From: Anaerolineales bacterium UBA6663
GTDB taxonomy: Bacteria; Chloroflexota; Anaerolineae; Anaerolineales; UBA6663
NCBI GenBank assembly: GCA_002455335.1
Contig: DKKP01000398.1
Location: 1 to 18,139, forward strand
DNA: 18,139 bases
Direction of reading: 5' to 3'
The position numbers and the translations under genes are program-made. The notes under the pieces are model-generated. The model did not search any database and was not told the origin of the DNA. It saw only the letters and a program-made list of their open reading frames with translations. Positions 6,306-15,173 of this stretch are shown here, piece by piece (position 1 is the first letter of the stretch; the number at the start of each line of letters is the position of its first letter).

Positions 6306-7904
6306 TTACAGCGGTCGCTTGGGCTTGGGCGCCGGCCGCAACATGCGCCGGATCTTGAGCGCGAGGTGTACGGCCAGACGCGTGTCGGGGTTGTTCATGT
6401 CGATACCCGCGATCTGGTGGATGCGCTCCATCCGGTACAACAACGAGTTGCGGTGAATGAACAAGCGCTCGGCCGTCTGGCTGAGGTTGCCGAGTTTCTC
6501 GGAGAACGCCTCGAGGGTCTCGAGCAGGTCGCCTGCGCCCTCATAATCCATCAACGGGCCAAGCACCTCACGGCAGAAGGCCTCGAGCTCAGGGCTTCGC
6601 TCGAGCTGAAACAACAGGCGATAGACCGAGAGATCGCCGAAGAACAACGGCGCTCGCTCGTTGAGCCGCACGGCCATCATCAGGGCCTGTGTCGCCTCGC
6701 GATGCGAGTCGCGCCAATCTTCGAGCTCGCCCGCGCTGCGGCCCATGCCGCCGTGGGCTACGTGGGTCGGGTATTCGGCGGAGGCTGCAGCACGGACCTC
6801 CTCGGCAAGGCGCAACGCCCGCTCAGGTCGCTCGCCATCGGGGACCGCGCAGAACACCACGACCTCATCGCCGCGCGGGCGCACCAGAGCGCTCAGGCCA
6901 AGCTTGACGACCGATTGGTTGACCAGGGTCTCAAGCCGACGCAGACTTGGCCGCGGCTCCTTGCCGTCCCAGCGCCAGACCAGGGCGGCATGCGGCGGCT
7001 CGATATCGTAGCCGATACGTCCGGCCCAGCGCACCAGTTCCTCGAGCGGCAGCGATCCGGTCAGCACAGCGTCCACGAAATCGCCATGGGCGCGCTTTTC
7101 GGCATCGCTGACCGCCTTGGCCTTGGCCATCTCGAGCGCGCACGCCTGAGCGCCGTTCTCGACGACGAGGCCGTCGAGCGCGTCAAGCTCGCCTGCGAGG
7201 CCGATGATCGTCACAAACCCGCGCGCCATGCCCTTCGACACGATCGGGCTGACAAGCCGCACAAGCCCGCCCGCCAGCGACTGCTCGCGCGAACCGCCGA
7301 GCGCCGCCTGACGACGGTCGCGCAGGCTCTCCGGCAGGCTGCTCAGCAGGCTGAGCGAGTTGAGCACATCCGGCCAGACATGGCTCAGCCCAGGGGTCAC
7401 CGCCTCGGCCAGGGGTTTGAGGCGCTTATCCTGGATGAGCACCGACTTCCCGGTTTGCTCAGACATCGCGTGCGCGAGATCCGAGAGGCCGACGCCTTCG
7501 AGCAGGAGCCGCGAGAGAGTCTGATAGATCTGGGCTCCGCGAGTGACGAGGTACGACTGGCGATTGACGATCAGCTCGAGCGCGGCGCGCTGGATATCGC
7601 GCAACGAAGCGTCTACGGGGAGCTTGATAACCGGAAGCTCACTATGAGCGGGTGTGGATGCGGCCAGCGTGGCAACGGCCGAGACACCGACCTCGGCCCA
7701 GTGGTTCAGATCCCTCTTCGTAGGTGCGCCGCCGCACAGCACAAAATCGTCGGCCTGCGGCACCACGCCCGCGCCGGCCATGACCACCCACCGCACGGGG
7801 CGATCGCGACCGACACCGCTCGGCACGGCACTGCCGCGGGGTAAGATCAGACGGACCAACTCGCCAAGCGAGATCGTCGAACCAGCTGCCACCGCCATCG
7901 CCAT
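6306..7904 (-). CDS. PucR/CdaR-family transcriptional regulator
   Basis: This 532-residue protein has a PucR-like N-terminal domain (about residues 8-105, SLGELVRLILPRGSAV, RPVRWVVMAG and QADDFVLCGG), a middle region (about 110-300), a degenerate GGDEF-like CdaR region (about 310-440) and a C-terminal PucR-type helix-turn-helix (about 465-525, LSQTAERLFIHRNSLLYRMERI and DTRLAVHLALKIRRML). Such proteins activate or repress catabolic genes in response to metabolites such as purine breakdown products or sugar acids. The start at 7904 was chosen because GGAGGAGA lies about 10 bases upstream and a TATAAT lies at 7941-7936; longer in-frame starts precede that promoter. The gene diverges from the purine operon, which suggests but does not prove that it controls it. 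Confidence 0.88.
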   Translation of the reverse strand: MAMAVAAGSTISLGELVRLILPRGSAVPSGVGRDRPVRWVVMAGAGVVPQADDFVLCGGAPTKRDLNHWAEVGVSAVATLAASTPAHSELPVIKLPVDASLRDIQRAALELIVNRQSYLVTRGAQIYQTLSRLLLEGVGLSDLAHAMSEQTGKSVLIQDKRLKPLAEAVTPGLSHVWPDVLNSLSLLSSLPESLRDRRQAALGGSREQSLAGGLVRLVSPIVSKGMARGFVTIIGLAGELDALDGLVVENGAQACALEMAKAKAVSDAEKRAHGDFVDAVLTGSLPLEELVRWAGRIGYDIEPPHAALVWRWDGKEPRPSLRRLETLVNQSVVKLGLSALVRPRGDEVVVFCAVPDGERPERALRLAEEVRAAASAEYPTHVAHGGMGRSAGELEDWRDSHREATQALMMAVRLNERAPLFFGDLSVYRLLFQLERSPELEAFCREVLGPLMDYEGAGDLLETLEAFSEKLGNLSQTAERLFIHRNSLLYRMERIHQIAGIDMNNPDTRLAVHLALKIRRMLRPAPKPKRPL

Positions 7905-7935
7905 TTTGAGCCCGTCTCCTCCGTCCGTGTGCGGG

Positions 7936-7941
7936 ATTATA
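7936..7941 (-). promoter_or_regulatory. -10 element of the regulator gene promoter
   Basis: A perfect TATAAT on the minus strand lies about 32 bases before the ATG at 7904. No good -35 box lies 16-18 bases upstream (best is TTCTGT), so an activator may be needed. Confidence 0.6.
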
Positions 7942-8051
7942 ACTGATTGGGCAACTTGCACAGAATCGGTGGGCAGGGTCCGGGCGATCGCGCAAGGGAA
8001 AGTGCACAATTTCCGGCTGCCGGCCTTGGAGGCGAGGGCCAAACCAGCACC

Positions 8052-8080
8052 TTGAATCGCAGCCCGCCCTCACCTAGAAT
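8052..8080 (+). promoter_or_regulatory. Sigma-70-type promoter of the purine operon
   Basis: TTGAAT (8052-8057) and TAGAAT (8075-8080) have the ideal 17-base spacing, giving a start near 8087 and a leader of about 64 bases before the purL ATG at 8151. It lies back to back with the regulator promoter, with about 110 bases between the two. Confidence 0.65.
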
Positions 8081-8117
8081 CCCGATGCATCTCCAATACG
8101 ACCCAATGCCCGCCAAC

Positions 8118-8137
8118 CCGGCGATCGCTACCGCCGG
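8118..8137 (+). other. Hairpin in the purL 5' leader
   Basis: CCGGCG (8118-8123) and CGCCGG (8132-8137) form a 6-bp stem with an 8-base loop, ending a few bases before the GAGGA Shine-Dalgarno sequence of purL. There is no T-run, so it is not a terminator. It might tune translation, or be chance in GC-rich DNA. I see no recognisable purine riboswitch in this short leader. Confidence 0.35.
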
Positions 8138-8150
8138 CTATCGAGGAAGC

Positions 8151-11117
8151 ATGACCGTCCTGACCCATTGCCTGATCGTCACCCCGCGCCGGGCCGACGA
8201 CCCGCGTTCGCGCGGATTGCTGCACGATGCGCACGCGCTTGGACTGCGCGACGTCTCGCACATCACGGCTTCCGATCTGTACTTCATCGAGGGCAAACTC
8301 ACGGCGCACGACCAGGAGCGTCTTGTGGCGCTGCTGTTGAGCGACCCGGTCGCGGAACGAGCCGAATGGAGACGCACCGACCACGCTCGGCGCCGGCCGA
8401 AACGCGCCCAACACATTGTTGAAGTGGCGTACCGACCCGGCGTCACCGATCCGGTGGCCGAGCAGATCGTCCGTGGAGCGCATCAGCTTGGGGTCACGGC
8501 GGTCACACGCGCCGCGACCGGGCTGCGCTTCGATGTACGCAGCCGTGCCGGCAGCCCGCGCCTGCTTCACAAACTCGCGCGCGGCTTGCTGGCCAATGAC
8601 GTCATCCAGCACTACACAGTCGGGGAGATCACGCCGCACTTCCCCGCCGACGCCCTGAGCTCAAACGCCACAGAGATCCTCACGGTGCGCGGCTTGAGCG
8701 ATGCCGCGCTTCTCGCGCTCTCGCAGGAGCGTCGCGCGGCGCTCGACCTGGCCGAGATGCGCGCCATCCAGACGTACTACGCAACCGAGGGTCGCGACCC
8801 GACCGACGTCGAGTTCGAGTCGATCGCCCAGACCTGGAGCGAGCATTGCGTCCACAAAACGTTCAAGGCGTTGATCGAGGTGGCTGCAGACGGTGAACCG
8901 CGTACCGCTGAAGCACACGGTAAGCCCGGACACCCCGGCGAGCCGCGGTCGGCGGGCAACGATCTGCGGCCGTCCATCGACGGCCTCCTCAAGACCTATC
9001 TCCGCTCAGCGACCGAGGCCATCAAGGCTCCGTGGGTGCGCTCGGCCTTCGTCGACAACGCCGGGATCATCGACTTCGACGATGACTTCGAGATTTCGTT
9101 CAAGGTCGAGACGCACAACCACCCATCGGCGATCGAACCCTTTGGCGGCGCCAACACCGGGCTGGGTGGCGTGATCCGCGACGTGCTCGGCGTAAGCGCC
9201 AGGCCGATCGCGGCGACCGACATCCTGTGTTTCGGGCCACAAGACGTCGACCCAGGCCGGCTGCCGGCCGGTGTGCTCCATCCACGCCGGATCCGCTCGG
9301 GCGTCGTCGCGGGGATCAAGGACTACGGCAACAAGATCGGCCTGCCCACGGTCAACGGCGCGATCTGGTACGACCCCGGCTACACCTCGAACCCGCTTGT
9401 GTTCGCCGGCTGCGTCGGCCTGGCGCCCAAGGGCAAGCACCCGCGCACACCGCGCCCCGGCGACCGCGTGATCGTGCTTGGCGGGCGAACGGGTCGCGAC
9501 GGCCTGCGAGGAGCGACGTTCTCGTCGATGACCATGGACGCTCAGACCGGCGAGGTCGCGGGCGCCTCGGTGCAGATCGGCGACCCGATTACCGAGAAAG
9601 GCCTGATCGAGGTTATCGTGCGGGCGCGCGATCTTGGCCTTTATCACGCGATCACCGACTGCGGCGCCGGTGGTCTTTCGTCGGCCGTGGGCGAAATGGC
9701 GTCGGGCTACGGCGCCGACGTCGATCTGGCGACGGTCAGGTTGAAGTACCCGGGCCTTGCCCCCTGGGAGATCTGGCTCTCGGAGGCTCAGGAGCGCATG
9801 GTGCTGGCTGTGCCAGCCGGTGCGCTCGCGACGCTCGGGGCGCTATGCACCACCTACGACGTCGAGTTGACCGATATCGGCGCGTTCACCGACAGCGGCC
9901 GGTTGCGGGTGAACTATGGAAGCAAGGTCGTGCTCGATCTGGCCAACACATTCCTGCACGACGGCATCCCGCAGCGTCAGCTGAAGGCCACGATCGCGCC
10001 GGCGACGCCACACGCACGTCATCGCTCGTCGATCACCCATCGCTCGATCCTCAACGACCTGCTGCTGAGCCTGCTTCGCCTGCCCAACATCGCCACCAAA
10101 GCCGATGTCATCCGTGTCTACGACCACGAGATCCTGGGCGGCACGATCGTCAAGCCGTTGACCGGTGTGCGCCATGACGGACCGGCCGATGCCGCGGTGA
10201 TCAAGCCGATCGGCACTTCGGGCTGGCGGGGCATCGTGCTGAGCAATGGTCTCAACCCCGAGTTCGGCAAACAGGATGCCTACCGCATGGCCTGGAGCGT
10301 CATCGATGAGGCAGTCCGAAACGCCGTTGCGGTCGGGGCAGACCCCGACCGGATCGCGATCCTCGACAACTTCTGTTGGGGCGATCCGAAACGTCCCGAG
10401 ACGCTTGGCACGCTGCTCGAGGCGGCGCGTGGCTGCCACGACGGCGCCCTGCACTATCGAACACCGTTTATCTCAGGAAAAGACTCGCTCAACAACGAAT
10501 ACCTCGGCGCCGATGGGCAACGGCACGCGATCCCGCCAACGCTCCTCATTTCGGCCATCGGCCTGATCGACGATGTACGGGCGGCAGTCACCAGCGACCT
10601 GAAGGGCGCCGGCCATCGGCTGTATCTGCTCGGTGAAACCCGCGACGAACTGGGCGGCGCGCATGTCTGGAAGGCCGTGGAGGCGAAGGGCGAGGGGCGA
10701 AGGGCGCAGAACGCGTGGCAGGCCGAGATCCCTGGGCCGGTCGAGCACGCGCCGGCTCTGTACCGGGCGCTCCACGCCGCGATCAGGGCCAGGCTTGTCG
10801 CGAGCTGCCACGATCTGAGCGAGGGCGGGCTCGCCGTCGCGGCGGCCGAGATGTGCATCGGTGGGCGGCTTGGTCTTGCCTTAACGCTGCCGGAGGGCGA
10901 CCCGTTTGTGCAGCTCTTCAGCGAGAGCAATGCGCGGTTGTTGGTCGAAGTCGCGCCAGGCGATTGCGCGGCCTTCGAGGCACACCTGGCAGGCCTGCCG
11001 TTCACGTTGCTCGGAGCAGTCACGGGCTCGGGGCGCTGCTCGATCTCGACACGCACGTCGGGGCTGATTGACCTCGCCGTGACCGACCTGGTGAAAGCAT
11101 GGCAGTCCCCGGCCTGA
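8151..11117 (+). CDS. purL: Phosphoribosylformylglycinamidine synthase with N-terminal PurS-like region fused to PurL
   Basis: This enzyme makes FGAM from FGAR using ATP and ammonia from the glutaminase PurQ, the fourth step of purine synthesis. The 988-residue protein starts with two PurS-like segments (about residues 4-80 and 85-165; the second with VEVAYRPGVTDPVAEQIV and LLANDVIQHY). The PurL core follows: WSEHC (229-233), ETHNHP (320-325, with the catalytic His), FGGANTGLGGV, ITDCGAGGLSSAVGEMA, DNFCWGDP, ISGKDSLNNEY and HDLSEGGLAVAAAEM (from residue 887). The start at 8151 follows GAGGA and a promoter; a longer in-frame extension to 7947 would lie before that promoter. There is no glutaminase domain, and purQ is separate just downstream. 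A Gly/Arg-rich insert (EAKGEGRRAQN) comes from a GGGCGA-type repeat near 10683-10706. Confidence 0.95.
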   Translation: MTVLTHCLIVTPRRADDPRSRGLLHDAHALGLRDVSHITASDLYFIEGKLTAHDQERLVALLLSDPVAERAEWRRTDHARRRPKRAQHIVEVAYRPGVTDPVAEQIVRGAHQLGVTAVTRAATGLRFDVRSRAGSPRLLHKLARGLLANDVIQHYTVGEITPHFPADALSSNATEILTVRGLSDAALLALSQERRAALDLAEMRAIQTYYATEGRDPTDVEFESIAQTWSEHCVHKTFKALIEVAADGEPRTAEAHGKPGHPGEPRSAGNDLRPSIDGLLKTYLRSATEAIKAPWVRSAFVDNAGIIDFDDDFEISFKVETHNHPSAIEPFGGANTGLGGVIRDVLGVSARPIAATDILCFGPQDVDPGRLPAGVLHPRRIRSGVVAGIKDYGNKIGLPTVNGAIWYDPGYTSNPLVFAGCVGLAPKGKHPRTPRPGDRVIVLGGRTGRDGLRGATFSSMTMDAQTGEVAGASVQIGDPITEKGLIEVIVRARDLGLYHAITDCGAGGLSSAVGEMASGYGADVDLATVRLKYPGLAPWEIWLSEAQERMVLAVPAGALATLGALCTTYDVELTDIGAFTDSGRLRVNYGSKVVLDLANTFLHDGIPQRQLKATIAPATPHARHRSSITHRSILNDLLLSLLRLPNIATKADVIRVYDHEILGGTIVKPLTGVRHDGPADAAVIKPIGTSGWRGIVLSNGLNPEFGKQDAYRMAWSVIDEAVRNAVAVGADPDRIAILDNFCWGDPKRPETLGTLLEAARGCHDGALHYRTPFISGKDSLNNEYLGADGQRHAIPPTLLISAIGLIDDVRAAVTSDLKGAGHRLYLLGETRDELGGAHVWKAVEAKGEGRRAQNAWQAEIPGPVEHAPALYRALHAAIRARLVASCHDLSEGGLAVAAAEMCIGGRLGLALTLPEGDPFVQLFSESNARLLVEVAPGDCAAFEAHLAGLPFTLLGAVTGSGRCSISTRTSGLIDLAVTDLVKAWQSPA

Positions 11118-11611
11118 CGATCCGCCGCGCGACTGAGGTCGACGCCGAGGCCTGGCTGGCCCTGGCGCGTCGCATCGACGATGAGACGCGTTTCATGATG
11201 TTTGAGCCAGGCGAACGGACGACGACAATCGATGAACAGGCAAGTCGCTTCAGGGCGATGGGCGCCGCCGGCAATCAGGCGATGTTCCTGGCCGAAGTGT
11301 CTGGAGAGCCTATCGGCTATCTCGGCGCGATGGGCGGCGCGTTTCGCCGTTCGCGGCACAAGGTATACGTCTTTGTCGGTATCCGCGAAGGATTCCAGGG
11401 GCGCGGGATCGGCACAGCCCTGTTTACCGAGATGGAGACCTGGGCTCGCGATTGGGGCGCGCACCGGCTCGAGTTGACCGTGATGCCGCACAACACTGCC
11501 GGGCTGGCGCTGTATACGAAGATGGGATTCGAGATCGAGGGCACGGCCCGCGACGCCTTAAGGGTCGATGGCCGCTACGTCGACGAAATCACGATGGCCA
11601 AGGTGCTATGA
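11099..11611 (+). CDS. GNAT-family N-acetyltransferase inside the purine operon
   Basis: This 170-residue protein shows the GNAT fold: IRRATEVDAEAWLALARRI at the start, then YVFVGIREGFQGRGIGTALF with the acetyl-CoA loop QGRGIG (about residues 100-105), and HRLELTVMPHNTAGLALYTKMGFEIEGT. The last segment is typical of enzymes that acetylate small amines, antibiotics or protein N-termini (RimI/SpeG-like); the substrate cannot be read from the sequence. It overlaps the end of purL by 19 bases and its stop overlaps the purQ start as ATGA, so it is locked into translation of the operon. No enzyme of the purine pathway belongs to this family, so its job here is unknown. Confidence 0.88.
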   Translation: MAVPGLTIRRATEVDAEAWLALARRIDDETRFMMFEPGERTTTIDEQASRFRAMGAAGNQAMFLAEVSGEPIGYLGAMGGAFRRSRHKVYVFVGIREGFQGRGIGTALFTEMETWARDWGAHRLELTVMPHNTAGLALYTKMGFEIEGTARDALRVDGRYVDEITMAKVL

Positions 11612-12384
11612 CTAACCCACGCGCATTGATCCTGCATGCCAACGGCACAAATCGCGACGGCGACGTTGCCGAAGCGCTCCACCTGGCTGGCGCTGAGCCC
11701 GAGGTGGTGCATCTCAATACGTTGCGCGCCGACAATCGCCCCTGGTCGCAGTACCAGATGCTTGTGCTCCCAGGCGGCTTTTCCTACGCCGACGCCTTGG
11801 GCGCCGGCCGGCTGATGGGCCTCGACTTGCGCACGTATTTCGGTGACGAGCTCGCGGCCTTCATCGAGGCCGGCAGACCCGTGATCGGGATCTGTAACGG
11901 CTTCCAGACGCTGGTCAAGGCCGGTTTTCTACCGGGTCTGAATGTCGATCACGGAAAGCCTTACGCGACGCTCACGTTCAATGCCAGCGGTCACTTCGAG
12001 TGTCGTTGGGTGACGCTGCGGGCCCGCTCACGTCAATGCCTGTGGACCCGCGGTCTGAATGAACTCATCGACTGCCCGATCGCGCATGGCGAGGGCAACT
12101 TCACGCTGGCCAACCCATCGCTGCTGGCCGATCTCAATGTGGACGAGCAAATCGCGCTGGTGTACACACGCTCCGACGGCCGCGCCGCCGATGAGCGCTA
12201 CCCCGACAACCCCAACGGTTCGATCGCGGACATCGCTGGCATTTGCAATCCGGCCGGCAACGTCCTCGGCCTGATGCCGCATCCCGAAAACCATATCCAC
12301 AATCATCAGCATCCGCATCACGCCCGCGGCTTCACTGGCCGTCTAGGGCTGCGGCTTTTCGAGAACGGCGTGAAAGCGGCGTGA
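11608..12384 (+). CDS. purQ: FGAM synthase glutaminase subunit
   Basis: This 258-residue class I glutamine amidotransferase frees ammonia from glutamine for PurL. The nucleophile elbow GICNGFQ contains Cys96; the partner His225 and Glu227 lie in the MPHPENH motif. LPGGFSYADALGAGR and HGEGNF are typical of PurQ. The start is set by the ATGA overlap with the GNAT gene and the fit to family length; an in-frame extension to 11452 is only the open frame through GNAT. A His-rich run (NHIHNHQHPHH, from about residue 228) follows the catalytic motif. PurQ, the PurS-like region and PurL should assemble into one complex. Confidence 0.95.
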   Translation: MTNPRALILHANGTNRDGDVAEALHLAGAEPEVVHLNTLRADNRPWSQYQMLVLPGGFSYADALGAGRLMGLDLRTYFGDELAAFIEAGRPVIGICNGFQTLVKAGFLPGLNVDHGKPYATLTFNASGHFECRWVTLRARSRQCLWTRGLNELIDCPIAHGEGNFTLANPSLLADLNVDEQIALVYTRSDGRAADERYPDNPNGSIADIAGICNPAGNVLGLMPHPENHIHNHQHPHHARGFTGRLGLRLFENGVKAA

Positions 12385-12486
12385 GGAGCGTTGAGCGCGA
12401 AGCCTGACTGTGCCAGCGCGCCACGCTTTCAACGAGTATCACTAAGGGATTTGGGCCGCGGGCTGCGATTCTAGGAACACATCAGC

Positions 12487-13458
12487 ATGATTTCTCCTGA
12501 GGCGATTGCAGCGGCTCTTCCACTGGCGCTGCGTGAGACACACCTGGACCTGCCCGGTCGCGGCGCGGGTAAGGTGCGCGAGTGGTACACGCTCCCTGGC
12601 GGCCGGCGACTGATCGTCACGACCGACCGGCTGTCGGCTTTTGATCGCATCCTCGCGGCCGTGCCGTTCAAGGGCCAGGTGCTGAACCAGCTCTCGGGTT
12701 GGTGGTTCGAGCAGACCCGTGACCTGGTCGATAACCACCTGATCGCCCTGCCAGATCCCAACGCCGCGATCGTCGAGGCGGCGACCCCCTTCCCGGTCGA
12801 GGTCATCGTCCGCGGCTACATCACGGGCGTCACAGGCACGGCCCTCTGGCGACGCTATGAACTCGGCGAGCGCGAGATCTATGGCCACCGGTTTGGCGAA
12901 GGTCTGCGCAAGAACCAGGCTTTGCCAGAGCCGATCGTTACCCCGACCACCAAAGGCGGACCGAGCGGCCACGATGAACGCCTGTCCTGCGCCGAAGTCG
13001 TGTCGACCGGCCTGCTCGACGCAGCAACCTGGGAGGCGACGATAGCCGCTGCGCTCGCGGTCTTCAAGCGTGGCCAGGCGCTGGCCGCACGCGCCGGTCT
13101 GATCCTGGTCGACACGAAATACGAGTTTGGGCGCGCAGCCGACGGCCGGCTGCTGTTGATCGACGAGGTCCACACGCCCGACTCCTCACGCTACTGGCTT
13201 GCCGACAGCTACATCGCACGCTTCGCCGCCGGCCAGGAGCCCGAGAGCAACGACAAGGAGTTCGTGCGCCTCGCGTACGCCGCGCGCGGCTACCGCGGCG
13301 ACGGCGAGCCGCCGACGATGGATGATGCGCTCTGGGTCAACGCCGCGGAACGCTATATCGGCATTTTTGAGTGGTTGACCGGTTGCGACTTCGATCCGGC
13401 AGCCTACCCGGCGGATGATCGGCTCAAGCAGCTATCCCTCACGCCGCCAGACCCATAG
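12487..13458 (+). CDS. purC: Phosphoribosylaminoimidazole-succinocarboxamide synthase (SAICAR synthetase)
   Basis: This enzyme couples CAIR with aspartate using ATP to give SAICAR. The 323-residue protein has GRGAGKVREWYTL (phosphate-binding start), TDRLSAFDRIL, VEVIVRGYITG, PTTKGGPSGHDERLS, the VDTKYEFGRA segment and IDEVHTPDSSRYW, all family signatures. It is of the longer type (about 300 residues, as in yeast and actinobacteria) rather than the 240-residue type of E. coli and Bacillus. TAGGAA lies about 9 bases before the ATG. About 100 bases separate it from purQ, the largest gap within the operon, with no clear terminator or promoter. Confidence 0.96.
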   Translation: MISPEAIAAALPLALRETHLDLPGRGAGKVREWYTLPGGRRLIVTTDRLSAFDRILAAVPFKGQVLNQLSGWWFEQTRDLVDNHLIALPDPNAAIVEAATPFPVEVIVRGYITGVTGTALWRRYELGEREIYGHRFGEGLRKNQALPEPIVTPTTKGGPSGHDERLSCAEVVSTGLLDAATWEATIAAALAVFKRGQALAARAGLILVDTKYEFGRAADGRLLLIDEVHTPDSSRYWLADSYIARFAAGQEPESNDKEFVRLAYAARGYRGDGEPPTMDDALWVNAAERYIGIFEWLTGCDFDPAAYPADDRLKQLSLTPPDP

Positions 13459-13548
13459 GCGGCCACGTAGCGAGAAGGCGATGCACATTCCTTTGCACGT
13501 TCTTGCCCTGTGTCTGCCGCTCATACATCCGGATGGAAGGGAAAACCA

Positions 13549-14046
13549 GTGACCCTCATCGGCATCATCATGGGTTCGCAGTCCGATTGGGAGACGATGC
13601 AGCACGCGGCAACGACGCTCGAGGCGCTCGGCGTGCCGCATGAGGTTCGCGTGGTCTCGGCGCATCGCACGCCGGACCTGCTGTTCGAGTACGCGAGCTC
13701 GGCCGAGGCCCGCGGGCTCGAGGTGATCATCGCCGGCGCGGGCGGCGCCGCACACCTGCCTGGGATGTGCGCGGCCAAGACCCCCTTGCCCGTCCTCGGC
13801 GTGCCGGTGCAGTCGAAGACGCTCAATGGCCTCGACTCGCTGCTCTCGATCGTGCAGATGCCGGCCGGCGTCCCGGTGGGCACGCTCGCGATCGGGCGCG
13901 CCGGCGCCGTCAATGCCGCGCTGATGGCGACCGCGATCGTGGCCAATGCGCATCCCGAATTCAAAGCCGCCGTGGCCGCCTATCGCGAACGCCAGACCCG
14001 GTCGGTGCTCGACCACCCCGATCCGCGCCCAGGGGCTGAGGCATGA
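13549..14046 (+). CDS. purE: N5-carboxyaminoimidazole ribonucleotide mutase (class I PurE)
   Basis: This enzyme converts N5-CAIR, the product of PurK, to CAIR. The 165-residue protein opens with the substrate-binding GSQSDWETM and continues with VVSAHRTPD (active-site His), [11 protein letters not shown] and [35 protein letters not shown] in sequence, the class I pattern. The GTG at 13549 was chosen because AAGGGA lies about 8 bases before it and the family starts close to GIIMGS; an earlier in-frame GTG at 13510 would add 13 residues. The stop overlaps the purK start as ATGA. About 90 bases without a visible signal separate it from purC. Confidence 0.96.
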   Translation: MTLIGIIMGSQSDWETMQHAATTLEALGVPHEVRVVSAHRTPDLLFEYASSAEARGLEVIIAGAGGAAHLPGMCAAKTPLPVLGVPVQSKTLNGLDSLLSIVQMPAGVPVGTLAIGRAGAVNAALMATAIVANAHPEFKAAVAAYRERQTRSVLDHPDPRPGAEA

Positions 14047-15173
14047 CGATCCTCGGGGTCATCGGAGGTGGCCAGCTTGGCCGCATGCTCGCGTTGGCCG
14101 CCGCGCCACTTGGCGTGCGCTGCCGCGTGCTCGAACCAGGCGCGAATCCGCCCGCCGCACCGGTCGCCGAGGTCATCGGCGCTGACTACGACGATCCCGA
14201 TGGGCTAGCACGTCTGGCTCACGGCGCCGCGGCCGTCACGTTCGAGTTCGAAAACGTTCCGGCCGCGGCGGTCGATGGGTTGGCCCGGCTGACGCCCGTA
14301 TTCCCGGGCGCCTTGGCACTGGCTACCGCGCAGGACCGGGTCATGGAGAAAGCGCTGTTCAGACAACTTGGCATCGCGATCCCGCCGATGCGCGCGGTCG
14401 AGGATCAGGGCGAACTCACATCGGCGCTCGAAGCCATCGGGCTGCCGGCCGTCCTCAAGACCCGACGCCTCGGCTACGACGGCAAGGGCCAGGCCGTCCT
14501 GCGCAGCCTTGAGGACGTTGAGCCGGCCTGGCGCGCGATCGGCGCCGCACCGGCGATCTCGGAGGCGTTCGTGGAGTTCCAGCGCGAACTCTCGATCCTA
14601 TCGGTGCGTGGCCGCGACGGCGCGACGGTGTTCTATCCGCTTGTCGAGAACCATCACCACGATGGGATCCTGCGACACTCGATCGCCCCGGCGCCAAATC
14701 TGACGATCGCGCTCCAGCAGCAGGCCGAAGCAATCGCGCAGCGCGTGTTGGACGCGCTCGATTACGTCGGCGTGCTCGCTATCGAACTCTTTCAGGTCGG
14801 CGATACCCTGCTGGCAAATGAGATGGCGCCCCGAGTTCACAACTCCGGCCACTGGACGATCGAAGGCGCGACAACCAGTCAGTTCGAGAACCACGTCCGC
14901 GCGGTGCTGGGGCTACCGCTTGGGGCGACCGATTGCCAACGCCCGACAGCCATGATCAACCTCATCGGCGCCCTGCCGTCGATCGATCGCCTGCTGGCGA
15001 TCCCGGGCGCGCATGTGCACGTTTATGGGAAGGCGCCGCGGCTGGGTCGCAAGCTCGGGCATGTCACACTGTGCGGCGACTCGTACGGCGATCTGCAGAC
15101 GAAATGCGCTCGCGTGCAGACCGTGATCGCTGATCAGGTCGAACTCAACGCAGGAGCGCACCAAGGAGCATGA
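14043..15173 (+). CDS. purK: N5-carboxyaminoimidazole ribonucleotide synthase
   Basis: This ATP-grasp enzyme carboxylates AIR with bicarbonate and ATP to give N5-CAIR. The 376-residue protein shows [13 protein letters not shown] at the start, FEFENVP, the ATP-grasp segment [27 protein letters not shown], and [18 protein letters not shown] with the metal-binding Glu and Asn. Near the end [16 protein letters not shown] is the usual C-terminal motif. Its presence beside a class I purE shows that the organism uses the two-enzyme ATP-dependent route from AIR to CAIR. Both ends overlap neighbours: ATGA with purE and TGATG with purF. Confidence 0.96.
   Translation: MTILGVIGGGQLGRMLALAAAPLGVRCRVLEPGANPPAAPVAEVIGADYDDPDGLARLAHGAAAVTFEFENVPAAAVDGLARLTPVFPGALALATAQDRVMEKALFRQLGIAIPPMRAVEDQGELTSALEAIGLPAVLKTRRLGYDGKGQAVLRSLEDVEPAWRAIGAAPAISEAFVEFQRELSILSVRGRDGATVFYPLVENHHHDGILRHSIAPAPNLTIALQQQAEAIAQRVLDALDYVGVLAIELFQVGDTLLANEMAPRVHNSGHWTIEGATTSQFENHVRAVLGLPLGATDCQRPTAMINLIGALPSIDRLLAIPGAHVHVYGKAPRLGRKLGHVTLCGDSYGDLQTKCARVQTVIADQVELNAGAHQGA

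Noticed and set aside
7905..8042. In-frame N-terminal extension of the PucR/CdaR regulator
   Set aside because: It crosses the TATAAT at 7941-7936, and the PucR-like domain begins only after the ATG at 7904.
7947..8150. In-frame N-terminal extension of purL (68 codons from a TTG)
   Set aside because: It would begin before the predicted promoter and encodes low-complexity residues unlike PurS; the ATG at 8151 has a Shine-Dalgarno sequence.
11452..11607. N-terminal extension of purQ within the GNAT gene
   Set aside because: Arg-rich shadow sequence of the GNAT gene; the amidotransferase fold begins right after the ATG at 11608.
13459..13548. Internal promoter between purC and purE (TTGCCC with TACATC)
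   Set aside because: Spacing is only 15 bases and both boxes are weak; the gap is short and consistent with one operon.
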